This document shows, in pieces, positions 23,801-35,900 of a stretch of 64,000 bases of DNA. The DNA is taken from contig NC_084762.1 in the NCBI RefSeq assembly GCF_028858725.1, forward strand, positions 8,689,374-8,753,373. The letters run 5' to 3'. Position numbers and translations under genes: made by a program. The notes beneath the pieces were generated by a model. It ran no database searches, was not told the origin of the DNA, and saw nothing but the letters and a program-made list of their open reading frames with translations. Source of the DNA: Colius striatus (lineage: Eukaryota > Chordata > Aves > Coliiformes > Coliidae). The stretch's first letter is position 1. Every line of letters starts with the position of its first letter.

Positions 23801-26800
23801 GAATAGCATTCCTTAGTTTTCTAGCCCCAGTGAGAGAGGTAGAGATTTAAGGGCAGAAGTCAATTCAAACAATGGCCATGTCTTAAAATAAGAGCAGACA
23901 GAGCTGCATATTCTGACACCGACTACCACATCAAAGAACAGTTTATCCACTGAATCACACAATGCAAGAGGAGATGACCAATGACAGAAGGTGGTAACAA
24001 TGATACTTTAGAATTTCCTTCAGCATTACCCCTGCAAACACTCCCTAAATAAATTGAAATGCAGATTGTGGTCACTGCCTTGGTAGTAGGATGGTGTCAT
24101 TAAAATCACTTGTCACCTTGCAGTGATTCTGCAGGGTTTTGGCTGAGACATAGCTCCTGCCAAATGAAGTTAGCTGGAGAGTAGTTTCAGAGGAGGCAGA
24201 AATAGATTCTTGTTTCAGACAGATATTTGCAAGGTCAGCCACATCTAAGCAACCCCAGAGGCTCATTCATTAGGTAGACTTATGAACATCAGCTGAGAGG
24301 GATTTGTTCCAAATGAATGGATCTAGTTAATTTGATTAACAAACTGAAAAAGATCTTGAGGGTGATCTGTTGACTCATTAAAATGCCACTTTTTCTCTTA
24401 GAAAAAAGGGGACTCATGAATTTTGAGTGCTGTAATAAAAGCCACTTAGTTTCTTGACTTTTGATACTAAAATACAATAGTTATGGTGGAGCTTGTATAC
24501 TCAACTACTTTTAGAGTGAGTTCTCTGGGGTGTTTTATTATTTCAGTAATTCAAATAAAGGCTGCTTCTCTTGGTGTCTTCACCTTAATGGCACACACTA
24601 CATCACAAGGAACATCTGATTACAAAAGACACCTCTCATTAGACATGAAGCCAGGCTTGCAGGTTTGCCATCTGTGCAGCTGATGAGAGTGGCCTCTTCA
24701 CGTTCCTTGGTGAGGGTCCAGATGGGCTTCCGTCATGTAACCTAGTGTTACCGCTCATCACTTCCTCTTGATCAATTCTGGCAACTCCTACTTTACTCCT
24801 CTCAGATGGTGATCTCAGATTCATGATCTATCTCACCAAAGAGAAGGTCACAGTATTTTAGAGAAACCGGTGGCTCTGCCACCAACTTCATCCTTCTCAA
24901 CTGAGACCCGTGTCAACAAACCCCACTAGCAGAAATCTTTCCCTGAAAAGAACAGACTGGTGCTGCAGGCCAGAAGTTGTGTAGCTTATAGCCCAGGTAC
25001 TTCCCTTCATCATGTAATCCAGCTGATGGGCTGTTTCACAACTTGGTTTCGGGGAACTTCAGAAGTCCACTGACAGCAATGAATTAATTCAAAATAACAG
25101 AGTCAATTTCAGCAGCAGCAGTGACCATGCTGATGTACACAGGCAAAATGATACTTTCCTGCTGTCTTCTGAAAACACAATGCTGTTGTTTTCTTCTTTA
25201 CACTCTAATAAAAATACATACATGTTTTGCAGATTTAATGTAAGATCTGGAGCAGTAACTCTAATTCTAAACTTCCACTGTAAGCTGAGGGAAAACTGAC
25301 TATTCAAGCAATCAATAAAGGAAATGGATATTTGATACTATGGATGGAGAAGATGAGACAATGCACATGTGTATGTTTCTTAAATTACTGTCTCATAAAA
25401 CTGCTGGAGTTTTGCATTTAGTATCATTATTTGGGTTTTTTGCAGACCTCTATTTCCTCTGTGGTTTTGTTGTGTTTGTTTGTTTTTTTTTAATGTAGAA
25501 ACAACAAATATACAATTCATCCAGGGAGGTTTAGTTTATTAATTGAGCCACTAAGAGTGTCCTTGGTCTAGGCAACAGTCAGTAAATGTGAAGTGATACA
25601 GTCACAAATGTCATTTGTCATAGCAAATGTGATGGATACAGACATGTCTGATTCTCTAGGCAGAATGTTAGCACTCAGTGCTGGCTTACTCTGACATACT
25701 AATTGATGAGAATGTTGATTTACTGACAACATTCTAAAAATAAATTCTCTTATCTATTTTCCAGCAAAGAAACGTGACCTGCCCTTTGTTTAATAATGAA
25801 AAAGAATATCAGCTACATTCTCCTGTAACTTCTTTTAATGCTTATTTTTAACAAATGGATAGACAATATACTTATTTCTTTCAGTCTTCATGCATTTTCA
25901 AATGTGCAAAGCAAGTTTGCTCTGAAAAAACATGAAGGAGGTTTTAAAAGTGCCTTTGTTTTTTCTTACTGTGAAGACTTGCTATTTCAATAGTTCAGAC
26001 TGGTGCACCACAAAGAACAGTGACAGATTTTTGATTTGCAAACAGACATCATTTTACCAATGATGTATAGATTATATTGATATGATTCACACATGCTCCA
26101 TTTTCTGTTTAGGACTGAAAAAAACCCTACCCACTGCACCAAAGGCACAACCTACTTATTTTTCTCAGTCATTGAAAAAAGGAATACAGCATGCTGGAAC
26201 TGCCTTTTTGCTTGGCAGACATCCAGTTTAGAGCTCACTCAGTAAAATATTAAGCTGAGAACTGTAGAAGTAGAAAGCAGCATGTATATATATATAAACC
26301 TTTATATACCTTTTATATATATATGTCTTTATGTATGAAGAGATACATCTTTCTAAGAATACACCTCAAAAAACTCTTTAACAAATACAAGGATGCTAGA
26401 GGAAAAAACCCACACAAGTAATATGTAATTACAGAAGTATGTAATGAGTATTGTAGTGCCCATTTGACTTTTACTGGTGGATTTTCCCCATCTATTTTCT
26501 TCTGAATGGTATTCCCCTATAAGTCACAGACTGATCACAAAAAGTTTTCTAATTGTACTCCTGAAAACTTTGGAGCAATTTTCAAGTGGTCATTTAGCAA
26601 AGAAGATAACAACTGCTGGCAAGCACCAGGATGCATTAAGGTAAAACCAATCAAAATATTTTATCATGGTGTTTGATGGGTTCTTTCTGTATCAAATTCT
26701 CAGTTGCCAGCGTCTTTCACCAGCAAGTACCAAGTACAGAAATATTTCTGAAGTATAAAATGTGATCTCTTGTATTACACTGAATGTGATGTATTTTCAT

Positions 26801-28480
26801 GAAGTTTTTAAAGGATGATAAAGTTGCTTTAGCTCAAAAATGAGTAAAAAATTAATCCAAATGAAACTGTAGGTAATACAAAGTTCTTACTTGTAAACTT
26901 ACATTCCAGGTTCAACCAGCATCCCAGAGATGTGTTCTTGCCAAAACTATTAGTTATTATTATAACACAGAATTGCAGTACACTAAAAGTAGAGCTCAGT
27001 GGTTTTCATTTGTGTTTACGTGATTGTGGTGTAGACCTTCATACCTTGGGTTTCTGAATTGAAATCTCAATTTAGTTTTCAGCTAGGAGTTTGAATGTCA
27101 CTTTTCCCATAGGTATAGGAACTATCCAGTGTTCCCATTGGGAGTTACAGCAAAGAGAGAATTTGTATGTGAAATAGTCAGGGCTATTAATAGATGATAC
27201 GCAGGACACACGTATTTTACAGTGTCATTACATAATACACTATTTTGCTTATCATGATGGATTTAGTCTTCAAATCCATCTTCACCTGTATTTAAAGTTC
27301 TGTGGAATTAATCTCCTCTGTAGTTCTCAGAAGGGTTGTGAAATGGTCAGCCAGTACATCTCTCCATGAAGCTGCTGAATGACAAATGTGGATAATAACA
27401 AACAAACAAACAAAGGAACCTAATTTTAAAAGGCAGGCAACTGTTTCTTAACATCTCAGATTTATTTAAGGTTCTTAAATGGCACTCAATATAAATTATT
27501 TTAAGTGTAGGAACATGGGAAACGGTTGGGTGTATTTCAAGTGGACTAGCTGTTTGAACCATAGTAATTCTGAAAGGGCCATCGTGGAACAAGAATGCAT
27601 TTTGAGACAAACCTGTTGGTCAAACAGTTGTTCAAACAAAGACATTTTTCAAAGGAGATGTCATTGTCAAGAGCAATCCAATACAGATTTAATCTACAAG
27701 AAGAACAGGGACTTAAAAAAAATTAAGGTAATGCTTTTTTTCCTTCTTCCCCCCCACCCCTCAGCATTCATATGTTGCTTTCCCATGTCTCAAGGACAAA
27801 AGAAACAGCAAAAACTTCCTTACAAAATCATCCATCAGTCTTATGTGACTCAAAAGTTTCAAGATATTACAAATTACTTATCCTTGCCATTTTAGTTATA
27901 GACTGTAGTACCTGACCTCCACCTTTAAAACATCCTCCCCATACTGTTTTGATATATATTGTTGAATGTTGTTTTTAAAATCAAGTTCTTTTACTGTCAA
28001 CATCTTTGTATTTTCCCCCAAATACTCATATTACTCAGAAAAAAAAAGGTATTCTTATGGGGGAAATTCCAGAAAGGAAAAAAATACTTTTCTCTTCCTT
28101 TTTCAGGACCAATTTCAAAGTTAATTTCACCAGTGGCCCTTTTTCTCCCACAGAGACAGCTTTTCTACTTTTTATTGTTCTCAGTATTCCTTTTTTAACT
28201 AGTATTGGTTATGTTTAGCTCTGAATAACATGTAATTGTGAAAAGTTTATCAGTTACTCTCTGTAGATTTCTATCCTGCCTGGAGTCTAAAAATGCACCT
28301 GAAGGTGTTCTCAGCTCCTGGAAGAGACTTCCAGTCTCAGATAAGCCTCGTACATAAACATGCCAACCTTAAGGAAGTGAGCTCCCTCACAAATACTGCT
28401 ACGCGGAGCATCTGGCAACTTACTGACAGTCTCTGAGCTTAGGGAATTTTCATTTAATTCCTTTTATTTCATGTGAATTC
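20801..28480. other. AT-rich intergenic spacer between OTULINL and OTULIN
   Basis: No exon, RNA gene or CR1 copy was recognised in this 7.7-kb stretch, although CR1 is frequent elsewhere in the window. It contains an AT dinucleotide tract (26284-26324, listed separately) and scattered short open frames without recognisable similarity. Regulatory elements may be present but cannot be called by eye. Confidence 0.6.
26284..26324. repeat. AT-rich microsatellite (TA)n, interrupted
   Basis: Two (ta)n runs, gtatatatatataaa and ttttatatatatatg, separated by cctttatatacc. Confidence 0.9.
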
Positions 28481-28489
28481 AGAGGCAAG

Positions 28490-28680
28490 GCCATGGGCCT
28501 TTCCCCCCGCCCCGCCCGGCACCGACAGCCACACCGACGAGGGGGAACGTTCCCTCTCCGCCGGCAACGCGCATGCGCCGGAGGCGGAGGGAGGGCGGGC
28601 ACACGGCTGCGCCTCGGCGCGCTTTGCGTGACGCCAGAGGAGGAGGAGGGAAGGAGGAGAAAATTGCGTCTTACGCTTAA
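28490..28680. promoter_or_regulatory. CpG-rich block 1, promoter-like, with NRF1 site
   Basis: An abrupt switch from AT-rich DNA to GC/CpG-dense sequence. It contains the perfect palindromic NRF1-type site GCGCATGCGC at 28569-28578 and a CRE-like gcgtgacgcc around 28625. No TATA box was noticed. It lies about 1 kb upstream of the second CpG block and OTULIN exon 1, so it may be an alternative or distal OTULIN promoter or a divergent promoter. Confidence 0.6.
28569..28578. promoter_or_regulatory. NRF1-type binding site
   Basis: Exact GCGCATGCGC palindrome inside CpG block 1; NRF1 sites of this form are typical of CpG promoters of housekeeping-type genes. Confidence 0.6.
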
Positions 28681-28937
28681 TTCCATCGCCAAGACTTTGT
28701 GGACACTTCTGTGTCCTGTGGATGTGCAGTGGGATATTGTATCCCATCTTTCCCTGGGACCTTTCGCTCACTCGGCGGTGGAGGTCAGAATATAACGCAA
28801 GAGCCGAGTTTCTGTCAGAAAAAGGGGTTTTTCATAATGAATCGCATTGAGACACAGAGGCACAGGTGTCCAGGCGCTCTGTGAGGTGGTTTAATAAATA
28901 ACAGTCAACGCAGTTTAAATCTTAATCTTCACATCTT

Positions 28938-29266
28938 AGGCTGGAGGAGGCTGAGAGGAGATTTGATCACTCTCAGGGGATTGTAGTGAGGTGGGGGTCG
29001 GTCTCTTCTGTCAGTAGTGAGTGATAGCACAAGAGAAAATGGGCTGTAGTTGCGCCAGGGGAGGCTCAGGTAGCTTGTTCCCTGACAGGCTTGTTAAGCA
29101 TTGGCACGGGCTGCCCGGGGAGGTGATGGAGTCACCATCCCCGCAGATATTTAAATGCAGAAGAGCCGAAGGACACGATTTACTGGTGGGTTTGGCAGTG
29201 TGAGGTAAGTGGTTGGACTTTATGAGCTTAAAATCTTTTCCAAACGAAACGATTCTAAGATTCTAT
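28938..29266 (+). repeat. CR1 LINE fragment between two CpG blocks, sense
   Basis: 'ggctggaggaggctgagagg', 'gcacgggctgcccggggagg', 'gtttggcagtgtgaggtaag' and 'ggttggactttatgagctta' are decayed CR1 3' sequence of the same end type as 2590-3381. It separates CpG block 1 from CpG block 2. Confidence 0.85.
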
Positions 29267-29439
29267 TAAACAGTGTGAGGAAGAGACGCGTTACTGAATA
29301 TGCACAACGCACGGTATAACCTTAGGGCCCCTTCAAAGCCAATGAATCGCAAATGAACGCAATCACGGGCGCATTGTGTGCTTTAAAGGCAGCCTGTGGC
29401 TTCCACAAAACGATGGGGCGGCAAGAAGGAAGGAAGGGA

Positions 29440-29930
29440 GGAAGCGCGGGCGCGTAGTCACGCAGTGTCGGGCGCGCTGACGACGCGCGCGGCCGCCGCC
29501 GGGGCCCCGAGAGGCGGAAGCGCTGTGCAGAGCCGCGGCCATGGGCCGACACTGGCGGCCGGTGTAGCCGGAGCTCCCTGCGCGAGCCTGTGGGACGGCG
29601 GCCTCAGCCGCGGGGAGCCGCTCGCCATGAGCAGCCCGCGGCGGGTGCGAAGCGGCGAGCACCACGGCCCCGCCGAGCCCCGCGGATGGCGGGCCCGCGG
29701 CGCCCCCGGACACCGGGTGCCGGAAAGGTGAGGGCGCCTGGGCTGCCCTGCGCGGCGTTGGCAGCGGAGGTTCGGCTTGGCGGTGTGCCGCACCTGGCCT
29801 GGGGGCTCCTGCCCTGCGGAGCGGGACTGGGCGGGCGGCTCTCGGCCTCAGCTCTCTCCAGCGGGGCGGCTCGGCCCGTGGCAGGGCTCGGATACGAGAG
29901 GGCAGTCGCATGAGGGAAGGAAAGGATTGT
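29440..29930 (+). promoter_or_regulatory. CpG island 2 / OTULIN promoter and exon 1
   Basis: Very CpG-dense sequence (for example gggcgcgctgacgacgcgcg near 29470) containing OTULIN exon 1 and its donor at 29728. No TATA box was seen. The transcription start cannot be fixed; it must lie upstream of ATG 29627. Large open frames on both strands here (for example minus 29363-29911) come from the GC-rich, stop-poor composition. Confidence 0.75.
29627..29727 (+). CDS. OTULIN: OTULIN exon 1, start codon at 29627 (short form)
   Basis: Context ctcgccATGa; 33 codons plus AG, donor GGAAAG/GTGAGG. The product begins [14 protein letters not shown] and ends GHRVPE; AG joins T of exon 32365 to make Ser, giving RVPES-EEDMYR, comparable to human CPAEH-EEDMYR (human starts MSRG). 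This start was chosen because it is the only ATG seen that reaches the PIM exon directly in frame. A second ATG at 29686 ([14 protein letters not shown]) lies in another frame and suits only transcripts containing the 30808 exon. Confidence 0.75.
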
Positions 29931-32900
29931 GGCAGGTGGAGGCTTTAACGCTAAGAGAGAAGTCAGAGTTGTCTAGAGGAGGAATGCCGCAACTGCAAAG
30001 CAGTCTCCTTTCCAATTCCCTGCTAAAGCAGGTTCCCCTCTATCAGAGGGCACTGGAACAAATCCAGGTGGGTCTGTAAATCTTCAGAAAAGAAGCCTCC
30101 ACACCCTCCCTGGGCAACCTGTGCCAGGGCTCCCTCACCAAAGAAGTTCTTCTTTGTGTTTAAGTGGAACTTGTTGAGTTACAGCTTATGTCCATTACCC
30201 CTAGTCCTGTCACTGGCTACTACATAAAGAAGTGTTGCCACATCCACCCTTTTATGCATCAGTTTAAGATAAATTTAAGATAACTATCCTTGAAACATGT
30301 CGTAAGCCTTTGGCTAAGTTACTACAATGAGTTGTAGAAGGTCTTGTTTCACAGTAACTTTGAACTCATGGTGGAAGAGGCAGTTTGTGGCCTTTCCACT
30401 AAGCAGTAATCCTCATGCACTGGAAAGTTGCATGGAGCACCAAGTGAGTTCATGAAAATGCTTCTCTTACAGGAATGAAACTTGTTTCGTTGGGGTTCAG
30501 GTATTTCAGCGGTAACACCTTTTGGGAAGAGCAAGTATTCAGGCAGAACATTAATTATAGTGTTTGAAGAGCTGGCATAGGTTAGCTAAGAAATGTAATT
30601 GTTTTGCCAGGGAGATGAATTTGAAAACAGCTTGAGTGTTGTGTTATCTTACCAAACTCTTCTGGATTTTATTCCTGCTTTTGAATAATTTTAAGTACCC
30701 TCTGAATATAACATAACTGTTGAAATGTTGTAATTTCTCTTAAAACATATACTTTTGATCTTCCCTGAGAGGTACTCTTCATGTGTTTCTTCATTCTTCA
30801 AAGCCAGGATAATATTCAAGGGTGGATGAGAGACATAACCAGCCTTTCTGCGGGTGCAGAACAGGCACAGAAAGAAGAAAGCGTTGCCGTACAGTTGACG
30901 AAGCACGAAAAGGAAGTTACTGTTCCTTCTAATGAGCTTGGTTCAGCAAATGCAGCTACTGACCAGGAAGAGCAATCTGCATTAGAAATCAGAAAGGACT
31001 ACATATGCAGAAGTAGTGGGAGACCTGAGAATACAGATACGATTGAATCTCTTGTGATGGATCAGGATGCATCTGGAAACTATGAACTCTATCTGCCTGT
31101 GTCTGGTAGTTGTTCAGCAATGGAATCATCTGAGGACAGGTGAGGATTTCTGTAAAAAAATACATTAGCAGCTTTTCTGTTGAAAGGGAGGAGGAGTGCT
31201 TTCAGTTCATAAAAGTGAATTTCTTGGCAAAATTTCATGTGTGTTAATGAAATAGGTCAAAATGTTAAATTTTAAACTTGGAAGGCCACCTTCACCCTTT
31301 AGATAAATTGCTTATTTTTATAGTGTCTCAGTGACCTTTGTGAAGTGAAGCTCTTAAGAGTAGGATGCAGACATTGGGAAACTAAGCATTGAAGGCAGAT
31401 ACTCTGGTAGCCTAGTTCAAACCTTGTGAACATTTTGTTAGGGGCAGTACTGACAGTGATAGAAGGCTTTTTTAAATCCTAGCGTTTCAGCTTTTGGGTT
31501 GCTTTTCTGTAAACCTCCTGCTATAAACTGAAGTAAAAATTTAGCTGTGTGATTCAGAGTTGTCAGTTAGAAGTCCTTACCAGAGCATTTGGTATCTGGA
31601 GGAAGAAACAGAGGCAAAGGTTTTAAAGAAAGGTACTCCAAACTTTAGAAAGCAAAATTATTGTACTTTAAGAGTGGCTTTGTTATTGAATACATTATTA
31701 AAATAAAAGAAGTGATTTATAGTTAATTGTCTTTTCTATAGGTATCCAGTGGGCTATTTTAAACAACACCCAAAATCTACAATAAGAGTTTAGTGAAAAA
31801 GTAACTAAAAATAAGTACATGTTTTCAAGGGTGCTTTAAATAGCTTATTTCCTGCTTAAATTGTTCTGTCATTTACGCTCAATCTTGTATGTTAATGAAT
31901 TTTTAAATGTTAATGCACGTTTAACACTTAATACACAGATTTATATAAATACATATGGAGTGTTTCATGTGTTGTCAAGTGTGATACGTATGGATCGCCA
32001 TCCTTCTGAAGTTTAAAATGATCTGCTACTTGGCACACTTAATTTGGTTTGATTTAACGTGCCTTTGCATGCACTATGAATAACAGAGAGTTTAATCTGA
32101 CAGAAAAGTTTGTGATATTTATCCCTTCACAATAATAAATGGAAGGCTTTAGGCATTGTTTCCTCTTTTGCATTATATCTTCAATACCAGGAGTTCCAGT
32201 CCTGCAAATCTATTAGTATAAAGCTATTTCTGGTTTTGCCCTGGGTGTTGAACAAGTACATGAAGAAAGACTGAAGTACTTGCCTGTAGTCATAAACGGG
32301 GAAAAGGTAAATGACTGCTAAGATTTCTGTTGTTACATGAAATGTGTGTTGATTTTTATTGCAGTGAGGAGGACATGTATCGTGATGCAGAAGAAATAGA
32401 GAGAGAGAAAATGTTACTTTCTGAGACAAGCTCTTCAGGTACATTGGAACTTTGTTCTCTGTTTTAAAGACAGTATTACAATCCATTGTAACAGTTAACT
32501 GTGGTGATTCCACACACTTGTTTCCAAGGCCTTTTGTGCACAGGTGTGTGCAACAGAAGTTGCTTATCATGACTGAGTACATTGTATAGTTTAATTCACA
32601 AAATGATCCATTTTCTGTAAAACTAGGTGGTCTTAGTATTGATTTTTCACTTGTTTTTGTAGTTACTTTAAAAGACAATGTGACTCCTTTGGCAAGCAGC
32701 CATGTAAGCTATGCTGTGAGTGTTATGCTTGAAATTTACTGGTTTATAGTCGTTGTATCAGGATCTGATGTAGGGATTATGTGCTAATTTAGTGGTGTCT
32801 GTTTTGGAATGAAAACTGTTGGGATTCCAAGAGAAAAAAAAATGTATTTCTTCTTTCTACCATTGTTTCTGGCTTACTCTGAAAGATCTGTTAATTTCAC

Positions 32901-35900
32901 TCTTGTACTCCAGCAGCAGAAAGGAGAGGAGAAAGTTGTGTCAAATATTATAAATAACACCAATGTTATTTTAAAGTGATAGAGTGTTTTTAGAAATTCA
33001 ATAGTTTCTCTGTGTTGTTCTCTTTCACAGTTCTCCCTATAATGTTACATATTCCATTTTGACAGAATATAAATTGAGTGTTGCACCTGAAGTGGACATT
33101 ATGCTGTACTGCAGAAAAGAATGGAGAGGAGACACACCAGTAGCAAAAACAATGAGAAAGGTATCAGTTCTCTTTTTGTTGAGTTTTGTTGGACGTTTTG
33201 TTTTCATTTGTACATTTAGTGGGTGATTTCCTACAACAACAGTCTTTAAAACAGAAAATGCAGTTGCAGTGTTTTCCGTTGTCTGGTCTTGGCTGGCAAC
33301 TTGGAAGATGGTTTTGCTTGGGTTCGTTCAAATTGTTTTTCTGCATTCTTGTTGATAGTGTAGGGTTGGTTTATACTGTTCACTGATGTTTTAAGATGGG
33401 GAGCTTGAATGAATAGGCTCAGTTTTTTGTAAGTTTTTCCTGAATTTGTATTTTTTGTAGTTTTTGAATGAGTTTTTTTACATTAATCTCAAACTAGAAT
33501 GGTAGAAAAAGCATAACATTGGTCAGTTTTGGTGTTGTTTTGTTTGAAAATACTTTCCATAAATAAAAAAATCCATGTATCACCTTTAAGAGTAAGAGAA
33601 GCACAGCTGCACAGGGCATTGGCTCTTGCTGGGTTTGCTGAAGAGACATACTGAGCTTCAGAAGTTACATGTCAAGGTTGCTGCTTCTGCTAAAAGTGTC
33701 TGTGTGGGAACAATGGGGAGGAGACAGATGTGCTGAGGCGTGTGTCAAGATACTTCAGTGTGAACACAAATTTTCCCTGGGGCAAAAACAAACTACATGT
33801 GACACATTAAGCAAATGGAACAAACTATTCCTGAAATGTCTTGTAAGAATGATAGATTTTTAGATTTATAATCTCGTGTGTATTCTGTTTGTATGTTTGG
33901 GTTTGTTTGTTCTTTGTTTGAAGCTGAAGTAGGTTACCTACCCACAGTTCAATGGTATTGCTGCACTAGCATAAAAAAAAAAGCCCCAACCAATTATCTA
34001 CTTAAATTTCTTTGGTTTCTTATTTGTTACTCAGCTGAACTAAGGAAATTTGTTGTTTTCAAAGAAATTACTTGTGACAAAGGTACAATTTCCAAAATGG
34101 GTAGTGGTTCAAACCCTGGTTTTAAAAAAAACATCAGTATTTGGATGCCATTATTCTACTTTTATGATACTAGTGTATGATTTGTTAATGTTTCCATATT
34201 ACTTGGATTTCTAGGGCTATGAAGCAGTTGCTCAGAAGTTTGCATCTATAAGGAGAGTACGAGGTGACAATTATTGTGCTCTAAGAGCAACTCTTTTCCA
34301 GGCACTAAGCCAAGCTACCCAGTTACCAAGCTGGCTGCAGAGTGAAGATTTTACTATGGTACGTGTCAAACTCTGATCCTCTGACAGCAGAGAAATCTTG
34401 CTTCCACTCTATTTGATAACTGTATGATCTTATTTCTCTAATATGCTATGTGTGCTTACCTCTCAATATCCTTTGAATTGAGAAGTAGTAGTGTTGATTT
34501 TTGTTGTGCATTTACAGTGATTCTTTCCACTTGCAGTGCAGTCCAGATCACCTTAGTTGTAATGTATAAGCATTACTGTAGTGCTGACTGTAATGGAACT
34601 TGCCTATCTTCATGTTTGCCCTCTTGCTTTCTTCTTACTGCATGTAATATGGCAAGAAGAGATTTCCCACAAAGCAACTGGTGTAATAACAAAAAAATAA
34701 AGAGAATATATTCTAAGCACATTTGAAAGAAACCTCAGCCTTTCAGAAGTCTCGTGTGTATTCCTGTGCTATGTATGGTTTCTCTAGAAAGTGGATTAAC
34801 AGATTGGATGCTGCAGGCTTTTCAGAACATGACTGTTACTCATGTCTTCAATGCCACTTAAAATAAGTGTAAGAGCAACTCCAACCTGACATAAAGAACA
34901 GTTCATAAGGAGCACTGACAGATAGAAACAAAGATACCTTACTAAGAGGAGAAGAATTTTTTCTGAAGTTATCTTTCATTTGGTTACCTCAGTGAACATG
35001 GACAAAACATGTAAGAAGTTGTCTATACAGAAGTGGCCCACTTCGTGGAAGTAAGCTTCCAGTTGTTCAGGTTGCTGCTGGCAATGTAAATGAGTGTCTG
35101 ATACAGACTCTTGTATATAGACTGGCAGTGCAGACAGACTCACTCTGCTGGAAAAAGATTGCCTTTTCATAAAAAAAGATTCTCCCAGCTGCAAGCACCT
35201 CCACGTTATCAAACTACAGATTTCCCAGAACATCTTTAAAGAAGGGGAAGACTTTTAAAAATGATGTACTTTTCAGTTTTTAATGATGTTCACCTTCTTT
35301 TCGTACTGATTTATAGAGCAAAATATGTTATATGGAAATTAACATTGGAGAAGATAGTGGTGTGTAATCTTTGTTTACTTAGTTCTGGATGTTCAGTTAG
35401 CAGAGGATGCCAGGCTGAGGTGGAGGAAGGTCTGTGTGTATCTGACAAATACTTGGTTGCCATTAAAGAGAACATACTGCTAATTTGGAGTCCTGATAAG
35501 ATGCAAACATATTGGTTGGTGGCATGTGTGCTGCTCTTGCTAAATAGTGAGTTAATTGTGAGACAAGAGTTGCTCTTCCAGTTTGAGCAGTAAAATGAGT
35601 TAATCAAAAAAACTGGACTTGCAACTACCAGGATGTCCTTCAGGAGACAGTGTAAAAGCTCTTAACTGAGCAGGTGTAGGAAGTGAGTAGTAAGAGGCAA
35701 TTCTGAGGCTAAAGTACAATCTAATACATCAACTGATCGTCACCTTCTTTTCTTCTTTGCAAGAAAACCTGTCCCATAGTGTTTTAATTATGTTCCCTGA
35801 AAGAAAACACAGTTTGTGTGTTTTGGACAAAGTAGCTTGCACTCAACCAAGACCTCTGGATTATCTGGCAGATGTCACCACATCTTTAACCTCTTCTGTT

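Noticed and set aside
27479-27895. 138-codon forward frame in the intergenic spacer
   Set aside because: Contains low-complexity Cys/Asn-rich sequence with no family resemblance and no splice partners.
29363-29911. 182-codon minus-strand frame rich in Arg, Pro and Ala over the OTULIN CpG island
   Set aside because: Low stop density in GC-rich DNA produces long frames on all strands; OTULIN exon 1 on plus explains the region.
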